Made by a program: the position numbers and the translations under genes. A model generated the notes under the pieces. It was given only the letters and a program-made list of their open reading frames with translations. It had not been told where the DNA came from and made no database searches. This document shows, in pieces, positions 10,371 through 22,590 of a DNA stretch of 64,000 nucleotides. How positions within the stretch are numbered: position 1 is the stretch's first letter; each line of letters starts with the position of its first letter. This DNA is from Sinotaia quadrata (lineage: Eukaryota > Mollusca > Gastropoda > Architaenioglossa > Viviparidae), in assembly GCA_028829895.1 (NCBI GenBank), contig CM054183.1:15719975-15783974 (forward strand), read 5' to 3'.

Positions 10371-12861
10371 ACACACAAACACATACACACATACACACAA
10401 ACATCTCTCTCGCTATTTTTATTTAACGAAGAATTATTATACAAATTACAAAACTTAAGTAGATTAAATTTACTCCCAAAACATTAAAAATTCGAACCTT
10501 CATTCTAAGTCCTAGTCTTAATTCGTTGGCAGTTTTTTCCACCTTGTAGTTGTAGTCGACGAAGGCATCAGGTCTGTTGCGAATGTCGTTAATGGTCGTT
10601 AATTTAGTCCAACCGGCCATATGTTTATTGCCAGAACTTTTGTCAAAATCTGGAAGGTTAAAAAATATGCCGACACCCTGCAATGACATAAAATTTAAGT
10701 TATAAAACAACATAGCATTGATTTTAATTTTAAAAAAAACATAATGTTTCAAAGAGTGTTTTTCCTTATACGTTCTGTCATACTGTAATTTAATTTAATT
10801 TTATTCTATATTTAATTGTTATATGATATTATATCAATAGAATTAATGTAAATTTAATCTAATTTTATATTTATATCATTGCCATAAGTTGATTGTCTGT
10901 CTTATAAAATACATGTATATAGGCATATCTGAAGTTGGTTATTTTGTCAGAACGTAAAACTTTGATTTTAGTTCGTATATAAAACTTTAAAGCATATTGA
11001 AATATAATATTAATATAATTTTACGCTATGCATACTTTTACATGATTAATGCAGCCACTTATCAGCATATAGCCTGTAAATATTTTCATCCGGGCATTTG
11101 CCAACCAGCAAAAGCAACAAGTGTACAGATCAGTGACATTAACTCTCATTGGATCATGACAAAAGGGTCATTTGGTTTCTGATGTCATACAACAACAAAA
11201 AATAATAAGAGTTACCAGACGTGTGATATTATGATTACTGCGACCATTTACAATCCAAGGGGTCAGTTGTTTTATTAATACTTAATAGCAGCGCGTTGTC
11301 ATGCATGATTGATACAAATGATAAAAGTAACACGTCACGAGTAGATTGTTCATTGGGGTGGGGGTGAGGGGTTGTTGACTGGTGTTTTATTAAAATTTCA
11401 GCGGTCATGCAATTGGTTGACATACAGCTTATGAATGTTTCATTCGACCTCTCATCAACCAGCAACTTAAAAGGATAGTGGCTCTATAATGTAGACTTGT
11501 GCCTGCCAACCAGCAACTAAACAAGCGCGCTAATCTATAAAATTGTGCTTACCAACCAGAAACAAAACAGGCACACTAATGTGTAAACTTATGACAGCCA
11601 GCGAGCAACAAAAAATGTTCCTTGGTCTATAAAGTAAAGTCACAGACTAAAATGCGTTCATCTGTAAGTAAACATGTCTGCCAACCAGCAGCAGAAAGAC
11701 GCATTAATCTATAGCTTAAAAGTACGTCTGCCAACCAGAAGCAAAAGGACAGTCTTGATCTGTCACATAAATTTGCGCATACCAACGAACAACAAATAGA
11801 CGCATTGATTTTCACTGCGAACTGTGAAATCGAAAAGGTAGGCCCTATTTAATTGCAGAATAAACACGTCACACTTGCCTGGAAGTAACGTTGATCGTTG
11901 TATGTGTCATCGAATAAGGTCTGCGGGACGTTGAACTGGATGTGGTTGTTTGCGGTGTTTCGTTCTGTTTGGGTGAAGAAAAAGACCGCCCCGCCACACC
12001 CGGCATTGATCAGCAGTCCCAGCACTATCATGGCGCGGCAGAACACACGAACTTTGGTACCATTTTTTTCCTCATCTTTGCGACATTTGTACAAGGAAAC
12101 TATGATGCGGATCACTAGATCTGTACGCAAGGGAGTTATTTTTTTTAAATATTAATTTAATTTTAAAGCATAACTCTACAACGAATAATTTTAAACTGAA
12201 AGGATATCTCTCTCTAATATATATTAATCCTAAATATTAGACTGCTTACAGTAAAACTGAAGTCCCAGTTGATACACCTAATCCTAATGGAATGATGAGA
12301 TTTCGATCATTCTCCCCAACCACCCCATTCCCCGCAACATTATGGCGACTTTGGCGTAATAGTATCCTCTGCCTGTTCCCCAGAAAACATTATTTTCGAT
12401 GGTAATATGAAATCATGAGGCAGAGATTTGTTCCTGTCATAATTGCTGCAAATCTCGGTCCGTGCAAATAAGCAAATCAACTTACCAAGCAGGACGATGG
12501 AAGCCTTGACGAGCTGGAAAACACTGATGGAATCCTCTCGACACCAGGCGATGTAAACGTTGATGGCAATCTGCGGCACGTCTTCAATCCAGATCGTGAT
12601 GGCGGACACCCACTCAGTATCGATGCAAGATTCTTTACAACATAATTCACTCAGGAAATCTGCTATTTCAAGGATGAAGGTCAGCGTGCCGACGATGCAG
12701 AAGGCGAGCAGGGCGTAGACTACAGACTTGTCCAGAGGGCCGTAGACTAGGCCATCTTGGTACGTCATGGCGCCAAAGAACATCAACCAATCGCTGACGA
12801 AATCCAGCACGTTCAAGAGGAATGGAATGGTTACAAGGAAAATGCACTTGGCGGCACCCAT
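6663..12861 (-). CDS. Copy B: multipass membrane protein of an unnamed tandem family (gene span)
   Basis: Five coding exons: 12861-12486, 12120-11879, 10677-10498, 8118-7903 and 6959-6663. Together they encode 436 aa in frame. Hydrophobic segments fall near residues 5-30, 44-66, 87-106, 112-137 and 151-174; about 260 residues follow with paired cysteines and sequons (NAT, NGS). Five crossings would place the N terminus inside and the C terminus outside (inference). The DFVSDW and ED-PQI motifs recall the XK-type membrane families in pattern only. I do not recognise the family and give no function. The ATG at 12861 sits in a good context (AAG before, G after); the exon is open back to a CAG acceptor at 12889-12891, so upstream coding cannot be excluded. 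The exon 4 donor GTTCGA is weak. The neighbour copy C has the same architecture. Confidence 0.82.
7030..7385. repeat. About 30-bp minisatellite in copy B intron 5
   Basis: Degenerate units of the type CACAGTGAGAATGTTGTGTG, about eleven copies. Confidence 0.8.
7560..7805. repeat. Compound microsatellite (GATA, AC, TA, GA)
   Basis: GATA/GATG-type tract, then AC (7727-7751), TA (7752-7770) and GA (7770-7801). It lies inside copy B intron 5, about 100 bp from the donor of exon 5. Confidence 0.9.
7903..8118 (-). CDS. Copy B exon 5
   Basis: 72 codons, phase 0 at both ends. Acceptor CACTAG, donor CAG|GTATAC. Encodes part of the C-terminal domain: GQCYS, NATC (sequon beside a cysteine) and IFGDIKYNMQ, matching CYS, NNSC and [10 protein letters not shown] in copy C. 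Confidence 0.82.
8125..8655. repeat. About 55-67-bp minisatellite in copy B intron 4
   Basis: Around nine units sharing AATAGAATTTGGTTTTAAAG and ATCTTATAA. Unit length varies with the number of GAAATA insertions. Confidence 0.9.
8656..10328. other. Copy B intron 4, remainder
   Basis: AT-rich sequence without recognisable exons or transposon ends. Confidence 0.5.
10329..10400. repeat. (AC)n microsatellite with interruptions
   Basis: AC dinucleotides with ACAT and ACAA interruptions, about 100 bp downstream of the copy B exon 4 donor. Confidence 0.93.
10498..10677 (-). CDS. Copy B exon 4
   Basis: 60 codons, phase 0 at both ends; acceptor TTGCAG. Contains FFNLPDFD, GWTKLTTINDIR, RPD and LGLRMK, matching FHHPIFD, INDIR and VGIWIK of copy C. 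The donor AAG|GTTCGA departs from consensus at +3 and +4, but the junction keeps frame with exon 5. Confidence 0.8.
11480..11800. repeat. Degenerate roughly 56-bp repeats in copy B intron 3
   Basis: Repeated TGCCAACCAGCA followed by a variable AAAGACGCATTAATCTAT-like stretch. Related CCAACCAGCAA is also seen near 11101. Confidence 0.65.
11873..11878 (-). other. Non-canonical GC splice donor (copy B exon 3)
   Basis: The minus strand reads CAG|GCAAGT. Using GC keeps phase 0 with exon 4 after acceptor TTGCAG. The nearest GT, two bases further in, would shift the frame. Copy C (24792-24797) and relic A (1155-1160) have the same hexamer at the same place. Confidence 0.8.
11879..12120 (-). CDS. 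Copy B exon 3
   Basis: Two bases complete the split Asp codon, then 80 codons. Contains IRIIVSLYK, the last membrane segment around MIVLGLLINAG, then FTQTERNT, IQFNVP and DQRYFQ. Acceptor TACAG, donor GCAAGT. Confidence 0.83.
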
Positions 12862-12888
12862 CTTGAGAGCGTGGAGATGATCGCGAGA
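12486..12888 (-). CDS. Copy B exon 2 (first coding exon)
   Basis: Acceptor CCCAG at 12889-12893; the ATG at 12861 opens 125 codons plus one base before G|GTAAGT. Nine more codons are open between acceptor and ATG. Encodes four hydrophobic segments with [36 protein letters not shown] and KASIVL. It is about 63 percent identical to copy C over 106 aligned residues (67 matches counted by eye). Confidence 0.85.
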
Positions 12889-12891
12889 CTG

Positions 12892-13948
12892 GGTAGAAAA
12901 ATAGATAGATAGAGGTGTTGGGTTTCCTTGTTACTCTGAGTGTGTGTTTTTGTGTATGTTAACCTGCGTGTGATTGTATTTGTGTATGCTCATGCGTGTC
13001 TTTGTGTGTATATGTGTTTATTTATTCAATTTTGAAATAGCATTATGTACACGTAACTTGAGTTTATGTAAATTTCTAGATACTTTCAATTAATACAAAA
13101 TTATAACTTGACATACTTGGTCGCTTTAGTACGGTGTGTCCTCTACGATTTTATTTGTTTAATTAATTTTTTAATCATGAAATATTTCTTGATAAATCGA
13201 TTTGATGAATCAGATTATTCATATGAGTTTCTTGTTGCTAATTTTTTGTTTTCATAAATGAACCAAATATAATTACATGATAGGTTTACTGTTTGTTCAC
13301 ACAGACAACAGAAATACATATTTTTATTTAATGTTGAAATTGGAGGGTAGGGTTGTATGCTGTGTCCATGTGTAGATCACACAGTCATCCTAACTGCTTG
13401 GCCATTGTGTTATTGTTATTTTAGAGCTTGAAAAGTGCTGGTGATGAATTTTGGTGTTGACTATTGGGCAAGTCACAACTTTTGTTGTTTCCTTTCTACT
13501 CGAAACCTACTTGCTCCATGCAGATGAACAGATTACGCTACAAGTTATAAATTATCAAACAAACAAATAAATGCACAAACCTGGCCTTGTTGTTGTTGTT
13601 GGGGGAGGGGGGTATTTATTTAATGCGCTAGTATGCATGTTATTAAATTGTCTAGAGTCTAGACTGACTGTTACTTTCAAGCCCAAACGTGTCAGTGACA
13701 TTTTACATTATAATTAATTGGAGTGTGTGGGGGGTGTTGTATGTACTTATCTGTTTCCCGTGTGTTTGTTTGTTTCTAGTTAGCGTGTGTTTGTTTCTAG
13801 TTCATGTGTGTGTGTATGCTTGTCTCATTGTTTCTTTGTTTATTAATTCATGCGCTTGGGCTGTGTGTGTGTGTGTGTGTGTGCGTGTGGCGAGGAGAGA
13901 GAATATGTTTGTTTCATCAGTAATTTGTAATTCGTGCCTGTGGGTTTT

Positions 13949-13982
<34 letters not shown>

Positions 13983-14910
13983 GCACGCGCATGTGTTATT
14001 TAATGTGAAAGATTTTGTTTTAGATTTGCAGACAGTTCATTGTTTAGTGGAAATTTTGCATTACTATAATTTCTTTTTCTAAACCATATCTTTTCTTTAT
14101 TATAATGTATTTCATAAACTATTGATCGGAGAAAGCAACTGCCCGTGTGACTATGGAGATGACTTTTTTCCTCTCTGTATGAAAGGCATTTCATTTGAAT
14201 ATTTTTGAGTATGCATTCACCGTGACGCCTGATTCACTGCTTTGAATGCTTCATTTCTCCATTTCCTTCCTATTAAACGTAAATTTTTATAAGCTCCACT
14301 AATCCTTTTTTGGGTGCGCCCAATTACATTAAATTATGTAAACTTTCTTTATTCGATGTTTACTAGTCTAGTACCTTAAATTCCCGAAACTAAAAATAGA
14401 CTTGATCTAAATGTGCCTAGACTTTCAGTGTTGCTCTAGCATGTCTTTTGGATTTCTCACAGGGGATTTTTTTTTTTTTAATAACATTTATTATTTCAGT
14501 TATTTTTAGATTTTGACTAACGTTGAAATGTGTCATTACCTTTCTTTACCATTTCTCTCCGGTGCAGTACAATTTTTTAATATTTTTGTTTGTTTGTTTC
14601 GGGTGTGTATGTTATATTTTTTAAAACAGAAGGTCCTGCAGTAGAGATTTGTCAGAATGTAATTGAAATTAAAGGCAGATCTGCTGCCTGTAATCGAGAT
14701 AATGGTGTATTGAGTTGAGAAGTGTTTTTACTGTTTTCACATTATCACAAACTGTTATCACATTTTGTATAGGTATGGTTTGTGCATTATATTTGTTTGA
14801 TCATTTTGTGTTGTTTGTGCGTGTATGTTGTGCTCCTGTATAGTTTGTGTATTTTTGTGAAATTGTTTTGTTGTACATGCGTATGGTGTGTGCGCTTGAT
14901 GGCTTATACC
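12892..14910. other. Probable copy B intron 1 with GT/CG tracts
   Basis: No exon recognised. GT-rich stretches at 12940-13020 and 13735-13990, the latter ending in alternating CG/CA, which is prone to Z-DNA (established property of alternating purine-pyrimidine runs). Confidence 0.5.
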
Positions 14911-14914
14911 TTGT

Positions 14915-15235
14915 ATCTCATTTAGTTACTTTGTAGCTTTACCTTGTATCTCATTTAGTTACTTTGTAGCTTTACCTTGTATCTCATTTAGTTACTTTGT
15001 AGCTTTACCTTGTATCTCATTTAGTTACTTTGTAGCTTTACCTTGTATCTCATTTAGTTACTTTATAGCTTATACCTTGTATCTCATTTAGTTACTTTGT
15101 AGCTTTACCTTGTATCTCATTTAGTTACTTTGTAGCTTTACCTTGTATCTCATTTAGTTACTTTATAGCTTATACCTTGTATCTCATTTAGTTACTTTGT
15201 AGCTTTACCTTGTATCTCATTTAGTTACTTTGTGG
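14915..15235. repeat. 33-bp minisatellite
   Basis: About nine units containing CTCATTTAGTTACTTTGTAG. Two variants substitute TATAGCTTATACC at regular spacing, suggesting a duplicated multi-unit block. Confidence 0.9.
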
Positions 15236-15764
15236 TGTGCTTTTGCTTGGATGTAAATGCTTGTGTGTTTGTTTATTTGTTTGGGTGTATGTACTTTGTT
15301 TTATTGTTCGTATGTGCACTTGTGTGTTCTTTTGTATATTTATTTAATAATATAATATAATCGTATGTTTGTGTATCAGTATGTGTAATTGTGTTTATTG
15401 TGAGTTCGTCTATTCTTTTATTTGGGGTTGTTTATGTAAATGTTGTTTGGTATGTAAGTATGCGTATTTTTATGAATGTATGCATGATTGTGTATATTTG
15501 TGTGTGTGTGTGTGTGTGTGTGTGTTTATGTATATAATGAATAGTTGTGTGCTTGTTTACATACTGTTGTGTATGGGAGAATGGAGACTTATTCATTGTA
15601 ATGATGCCATGTACTTTCGTATACCACCAATTACTTACTCTGTGTGTGTGTGTGTGTAAGTAGAAGCAGCAAAACTTGCAACAATAATAGCAGTGTAAAG
15701 CGCGTTACTTTTGTGTAGAATTTCTATTTTGATTTCAAACAAAACATACAAAAGTGTTACTTAC

Positions 15765-15935
15765 CCCGAGAGTCTTGACAGCCTACACCTTCGTACACTT
15801 TCGAACTTCGTCCACCCGTATCCAACCCATCAAGACCGTCGTTTAAATACCTGTCACGTGGTCCCTAACGGCTTCCCGAGAAAAAGTCCACGTGTGCGAA
15901 CTACTTTTGCTTTCGATCGAAAACATGGCACCTAA
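15765..15935 (-). other. Candidate non-coding first exon of copy B
   Basis: A GC-richer, repeat-free stretch on the minus strand that ends in a consensus donor GGG|GTAAGT (donor bases 15759-15764). Every frame leading to the donor has a stop, and there is no long ORF, so if spliced to the 12888 acceptor it would be 5' untranslated sequence. The right boundary is arbitrary. Position and strand are the only link to copy B. Confidence 0.35.
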
Positions 15936-16250
15936 TACTTGAAGATGTCCTATATTCCGAGTTGGGCTTGTTAGTGAGAAAAGTAAACTCCTGGATGATT
16001 TTAGTTTTGTCTAAGCTCACTCACTCTCACGCTCGCCCGTCCACTCACAAAGTTACACGTAGAAAATCCTTAGACTCTTCCCAGCTTAGGGCACCAATTT
16101 TCTTTTAGAAGACAGATCTCACCCCACCGCCTCTACAAAGCGCCCGCGCCCGCCTGCGAAATAAACAAAAATTTAGAGCGGACGTGGAAAAATAAAATTC
16201 GTGGCTTTGGCCACTTGTACTCAGGAATCCACGGCCGATAACCTGATTTG
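15936..16250 (-). promoter_or_regulatory. Possible promoter region of copy B
   Basis: GC-rich island-like sequence with CG-containing blocks (GCGCCCGCGCCCGCC near 16139) in otherwise AT-rich DNA, upstream of the candidate first exon on the minus strand. No TATA box or start site can be assigned. Confidence 0.25.
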
Positions 16251-16544
16251 AAATTGTGGTTAACTTGTTATGGTTTTTAAAATCTTGTGTTCAGTTTAAG
16301 TAAAGATTAAGTAACATTCTTTACAATATTTTTTTAAAAGACGCACTTATGCTCTGTTTAAGTAAAGATTAGTAACACTCCATATAACGTTACAGCATTC
16401 CAATTATGTATTCGCGTGTGTGTGTGTGTTCAGGACCGATATAGGTACAGTTGTATCGCTGAGCGATGGTTGTCCAACTGTCATAAACTCATTTTGTATT
16501 GGTCTCGTACATTCGTGTGGGTTTTTTTCCAGAACGAATTGTTC

Positions 16545-16682
16545 TCTAAGTCCACGGCAGTACCAGTGCTGTTTAAAGTCGTTTTAGTCAGTTATGGAGT
16601 AAACGATTTGGTCACTAAGTCCACGGCAGTACCAGTGCTGTTTAAAGTCGTTTTAGTCAGTTATGGAGAAAACGTGACCATG
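16545..16682. repeat. 69-bp direct duplication
   Basis: Two tandem copies of a 69-bp segment beginning CTAAGTCCACGGCAGTACC, nearly identical. As 69 is a multiple of three, it duplicates a 17-residue peptide in a short plus-strand ORF that I do not accept as a gene. Confidence 0.85.
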
Positions 16683-16689
16683 GACTGTG

Positions 16690-18049
16690 TTCAAAGCGTA
16701 AGCGGATATCTTAAAAAATTAACGGGAAAAGACGAACACGACAAGTAATAAAAATTTATGTGCGTTTTATTTTCTACTTAAATTGTTGATTTGAGTTGCG
16801 CACGCTCTGCTAGCGTGGTTCCTGAATTCTTTCACCCGAGTTTAAAAAAAAGAGATTGCCCCCAAAAATGTTTCCTGTAGTGCCCAGATTGACTCCTCTA
16901 CGCTTTTTTGCTGATGTATACGTTAATTCCCCGCGTTTTCATTTAGGCTGATTAGGTAGTTTCGCGCGCGCGCGCGTTTGTATAGAAATATTGAATTAGT
17001 AAAGGTTATGGTTATTTGTTTTCAAAATTCATTATTGACTTTAGAAAATTTATGAGATTACAATTATCCATATTCATGCAAGTTCTTGTTTGCTTTTGAA
17101 GATAAAAACAAACAACAACAAAACAAAACAAAAAAAATCAAGCTAAAAAGCAGCAAGTATAATAAAGACACTTGAGTTTTGCGTCTATTTCAAAGTTAAA
17201 TTGCAACGTGTGTCTTCTAGTATGTATGTTGGTTAGTATGTATTTTACTCGCTGTTATTTTTATTCTAACTTCTGATTATATTTTTCTTTCACTCAATAA
17301 ACTTATGGCTTCAGCTTGAATATCGCTTTCGACCTTTGTGTGTGCAAGGTGTTTACAGCTGATGACGGTTTCGATCTTGCAATTGCTTTTTTTTTTTTTT
17401 TTTAAATAAATAAAACCAACTGTAGGAGTTTGAATCGTGTACGATAAATTAAATACATTTGTGTGTAATTTAATGCAAGAAGACCGCGGCTGAACTGATA
17501 GTTAAAGAGGAAAAATATACTAGGAGAGTGAGAGATATACGTGTGTTAGAGAGAGAGAGGGGGGAGGGGAAGAAGAAGAACATTAGAACAAATGGGAGCG
17601 GGGGTGGTGGTGGTAAGAAGGATAAAGGGTGATAGAAAACAGTAAGTACGAGATGGAGTGAGAGAAAGTTATGTACTTGTGAAAAAAGTATTAGAGAGAG
17701 ACAGCAAGGGAAAGAAAAGGAGGGTGGAGGAAGAGAGGAAGAGTGATGGAATAAATGAGTATAATTAGTGAGTGTGAAATAGAGTGATGGAATAAGTATG
17801 AAATGGAATGAGGAAAGTGTGGGTGTGTGCATGCGACAAACTGAGATGGGAGGAGACTAGAAAGAATGTGTGGCAAAAGAGGGGTGGGGGGCAGGGGAAG
17901 AAGAGAAGAGAGATTGTGGTGCATGTATTAGAGTTCTCTCTTGCCTAATTCATTGGGTAAAGTTGATGACGTACCGCGATTTCAAACAGCTCACATCGTT
18001 TCGGATTGTATGAACCAGTTTTTACTGATCAACATTATGTACAGATAAT
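16690..18049. other. Intergenic between copies B and C
   Basis: AT-rich sequence with a CG run (16966-16975), poly-T (17385-17403) and a GA-rich, T-poor stretch (17500-17930). No gene seen. Confidence 0.5.
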
Positions 18050-18350
18050 TAATCATTTTTTACAGATAACCATATTGTACAGATAAATATTTTGTACAGA
18101 CAAATATTGTGTACATATAACCATATTGTGCAGATGAATATTTCGTAGAAATAAGCACTGTGCATACATAAACAATTTGTACAGATAAGTATTGTTTGAA
18201 CAAATTACAATATATTGATAAACATGTACTAATAAGTATGTTGTTTTGATAACCATTTTATACATTAAACCATGTTGTACCGGTAAACATCTTGCACAGC
18301 TAACCACTTTGTACAGATAGCCATGTTGTACTGATAAATATGTACAGATA
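18050..18350. repeat. Degenerate short repeat rich in TTGTACAGATAA
   Basis: Roughly 18- to 22-bp degenerate units with TGTACAGATAA and variants. Confidence 0.7.
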
Positions 18351-18402
18351 AAACATGAAACACCTTACTGAAAAGTAACGATCCAGTATGTTGTATACAA
18401 AC

Positions 18403-18481
18403 ACGCACGCACGCACGCACACACACACGCACGCACACACACACGCACACACACACACACACACACACACGCACGCGCACG

Positions 18482-18514
<33 letters not shown>
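18403..18514. repeat. (AC/ACGC)n microsatellite
   Basis: About 110 bp of AC mixed with ACGC units. Confidence 0.95.
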
Positions 18515-18516
<2 letters not shown>

Positions 18517-18869
18517 ATCGGACCTATCTAAAATAGTAACTTATGAGTAATACATTTCTGTTTAATTTTTAGTAATTTTGCACATTATCATTAAAATAAT
18601 AGAAATATCAGTTATAAAAAATAAATCTAAACTTTTGTTTACGAACTTTTTTCCTGTCACTTTGTCTTTTCTTCTTTTTATTTACATTTTAAAAGTTTAT
18701 TTTATTTTTAAAATGTCTATGTACAAAGACCAAGGAAAAGGTAAATTGGTTAAAAATAGGGGAGAGCACAGCACAAGACAGTAATATGGTTCCAACCTAA
18801 CCGCTTCAGTGAATAAGGCGTTCCATTCCCAAGATTGCCAACATAAAGGCAACTCACTATTGGCAGTTA

Positions 18870-19215
18870 CAGAAGAACCTACTAGAGTGCATTCTTCACT
18901 GTCGATTTGAGTTGCTGTTGACATTAATTACTTGACAGAAGAACGTACTAGAAATGTGAGTCCATTCTTCACTCTCGATTTCAGTTGCTGTTGACATATT
19001 GACTTTACGGAAGAGCCAACTTACATTGTGTCACATTTTTGACTGATGACTTATGGTTGCTCTTCACTTTATGAGTTTGCAGAAGAATATATTGATAATG
19101 TGAGTTCTAAATCTTTAATCTCGAATTTAGTTGTTTTACTTTAAATAATGAGTTGCAGAGGAATGACTTTGATAATGAGTCATATTATGTACATAATGTG
19201 TACGAATGTCTCAAT
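18870..19215. repeat. Degenerate roughly 75-bp repeats
   Basis: Successive blocks share CAGAAGAA, a TGAGTC/CATTCTTCACT block and GATTTxAGTTGCTGTTGACAT-like text, increasingly degraded to the right. Confidence 0.6.
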
Positions 19216-19626
19216 AATGAGTTTTAAAAAATATATTTTGTCAAGAGGACAACTTCCTACACACATACGCACGCGCACCTACGTACATACTCTGTAAATT
19301 TATAGCAATACTCGTAGTGTACATGTTTACACCCGAATAGTAAATAAGTAATAAGTAAATAGTTAAATAGAGAAATTGTTCTTGACAGCGCCAGTTTGGT
19401 CATGGTGTTTTCTTTGAAGTGTTGAAGATTTTTCGGAATGTCAGTTAAATGTCAGGGAAAATCCGTTAACTTAAAGAAAAAAGTTGTGCACGGCAGATAA
19501 CTGCCTTTAAAAATAATAGAACTAAGCGGTGCGAGGATCATTTCCCTTTGATAATAAATAAAGTTTCTTAAAGTAACATATTGGACGGAACGGATGTGGT
19601 TGCCAATTGGGATGAATGCAGTGCGA

Positions 19627-19632
19627 TTTATT
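19627..19632 (-). terminator. Candidate polyadenylation signal of copy C
   Basis: AATAAA on the minus strand about 200 bp past the copy C stop codon. Spacing is reasonable, but no transcript evidence exists here. Confidence 0.45.
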
Positions 19633-19828
19633 AGTTAAATATTCACACATTTCAGCCTCCACGAATTCCTAAGTTGTCAGTCTCCCTAACAGACAGATTT
19701 CCGGGGAATGGATGAAGAGGAACCCTTTTTCACTAGGTCGTTTGTAAGGCAGTCCTCGCTTGGATGTCTTCAAATTGTTAATTTTAAACATCGCCGTTCA
19801 GATGTTAGAGTTGTCTCCCTTTCCATGC

Positions 19829-20122
19829 TTATATCGAAGCAGTAGAACAGTCCATATTAATTCCTCTGTCTAAATTGGGCGCCATACTCCCTGAACCTTG
19901 ACACTCACCCCAGCCCGTTTTCCAGACCTTCGTTGTGTCCTCGAGGTCAATGCCATCGTTGCGGTAGAAGCGCGGCTTCCCACCAGGCATTAGAACATGG
20001 TGAAAAGCATCAGTGTTGAGGGTGCTGTTGGCTCGGTAGTAGTGAATGGTGGGAATTTGGGCGTTTTTGTCGATGCTGTCCGTAAAGTTGTCGTAGACTT
20101 TGCATATGCCGTTAGTTAGAAT
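19829..20122 (-). CDS. Copy C exon 6 (last exon)
   Basis: Acceptor CTGCAG at 20123-20128, stop TAA at 19829-19831, 97 codons plus stop. Contains [31 protein letters not shown] and a final Cys. Confidence 0.83.
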   Translation of the reverse strand: MLTNGICKVYDNFTDSIDKNAQIPTIHYYRANSTLNTDAFHHVLMPGGKPRFYRNDGIDLEDTTKVWKTGWGECQGSGSMAPNLDRGINMDCSTASI

Positions 20123-22327
20123 CTGCAGATTAAGTAAATTCTGTCAGCGCTTCAATTTATATAAGACATTTTTGCTGTTGTTGTTAGTTTTTGATTTATG
20201 AAAATGATATGACCTTGAATACGTTCTGGGCATGTTAAATCAGCTGAGAGAGTATATTTTCCAGTAAACTGTCCTGTCTGTCTTCTTTTTCTCTTCTTTT
20301 TTCAGAATTCTATCTATTGATCTATTTATCTGTGACGCCAACGTTAAACGTTACGATTTTTATTAATTAATTAATCGTCCATAACTAGCTACAGTGATGA
20401 GAATCTTAATTTATGCTATTAATAATTCTCCATCAGGTACCACTCGTCTCTCTCACTTGGCAGATATGCGGGCTCTGTAAACGTTTTCTCTCTTCCACAA
20501 CAAACATTTACAATCACACAGTATTTCCTTAGGTGGAAAACTTCTTACTAAAGGAGAAGATAAATCCATCTTTTAATCTATATTTAGCAAGCCCCATCCA
20601 CCCACTTTCTTTTCCAATATAAAGTTATCAATAAGTGTTAGAATGTCAATAAATTTAACAATACATATATTAAATCAACAATAAGATATATACATATACA
20701 AATATAATGAAAAAGATTACTTGACATCAATATTTGCACAAAACTACGTTCAAATAATTTTAATACCTATACAGTCTTATATCCTAGAAAACAATTCAAC
20801 AGATTCGTATCAACAAATCACAAGATAGTTCTTATCAGAGAACATAAATGGAGTTATTAGTATAGGGCTATAGGCGAAGACATAGTAGTCCTTTCAAACG
20901 ATTTTGTAACTAGTCACAAGTTAATTGTTCGCATTATTACTGTCAATTCCACGTGTTTCTGTCTCACGTTGTAGAACAATGATTCATGGCTATTCTCTCA
21001 GGGGTAACCTGAGCACTCCTTTGCCTATTAGCTCCCTCAAGCAGAACAACAATGTAGCAATTTTGAATAACTTCCTTGTCACAGAAATTCCACGATGAAG
21101 TCAGCATACTTGTGCCATCATACATTAATGGAGTGCGGTGTATTCCTTACACTTACATATTGCAGTCGATACTCCTCATGTCTACCAAGGTCGTAGTGGT
21201 TTATAATCAGTAAACCAGGAGACTCAGGTAAAACAAGGAAAGGTTGCTTGTTCCATGTAAAATATAATCGGGGAACAAATGAAAGGTTTACAGTTTATTC
21301 ATCTTTAACTCAATTCTCTCTTACAACTTCTATATTCATGCAACAGTATTTATTAGCTGAACACAAGTATAACATATAAGTAGCGAAATGCATGCAATAT
21401 TTCTAAGTCCATTCTATTCTCAGTTAGTTAACTCACCATTAAGCTAGACTGGACTGGACTTTCATGGCTGGACTTCTTTCCACTCCAAATTCAATAGACA
21501 ATAGAATTTTCTACAGCAGGGTAAACTTTTGATCTCAGCCCATTGGATGGTCTCCTTCCCGAAAATCTTAACCATTGGATAATAAAAACTACTCATCCAA
21601 TTGGAACTGGTTTGGATTGCAACAGTAGTTTCTAGCATATTCGCAACTCGAGTTGTTTACTCCAACTTCGACACTTTACAAAAATACTATCATAAGGAAT
21701 GCCTAAAGTCGGGTCACTTCGACAATTAAACAATTAATATAATAATTAAGTTAAGAAATAGGGATAGGCAAATTTACTCTGCCACACACACTCTCTCTCT
21801 CTCTCTCTCTCTGTTTATCTATCTTTCTGTTTGTCTATCTTTCTGTTTGTCTATCTATCTGTTTATCTATCTATCTTTCTTGAGAGCCTTGTTTAATTCA
21901 GAAGATTATGGCGGGTTTTGCTTTTATTTGTTTGTCTTTAAAGGAAAACGTTTCCGGTCTTGCGGATCATCTATAAACTTTTGTACCTGAAATGTTTTGT
22001 ATTTTTTACCTTCATATTGAAGGTGATGTCGCCGAAGATATACCTCCTGAAAACTTTTTCAGGTGACGTGTAGGAGAAGGTGGTGAAGATAGTGGTGTTG
22101 GCGGTGGTGAATACATTGTTGCATGAGTTGTTGGTGAGATCGCCTGTAGTTTGGTTTATGCTGTAGCACTCGGACACTGACCACTTACTTGGCCCTATCG
22201 TCCCTTTGTTATCGTTCTAAATATTCACACACAGAAACATAGACCATAGACAATTGTAGTCATTTTGACTGTTCGATGGATGGGAAATTTTGAGGAATGA
22301 AAGAAAAGTGGTGAATAGGCAATGGAT

Positions 22328-22412
<85 letters not shown>

Positions 22413-22538
22413 GGATGGATGGATGGATGGATGGATGGATAGGCTGACAGACAAACAGACAGATAGATAGATAGATAGATAGAAAAGCCGACAGACACAG
22501 ATGGATGGATAGATGGATAGATAGGCCAACAGACAGAC

Positions 22539-22590
<52 letters not shown>

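Noticed and set aside
16416..16748. 110-codon plus-strand ORF
   Set aside because: Begins in a GT run and is held open by a 69-bp duplication; no recognisable motif or splice context.
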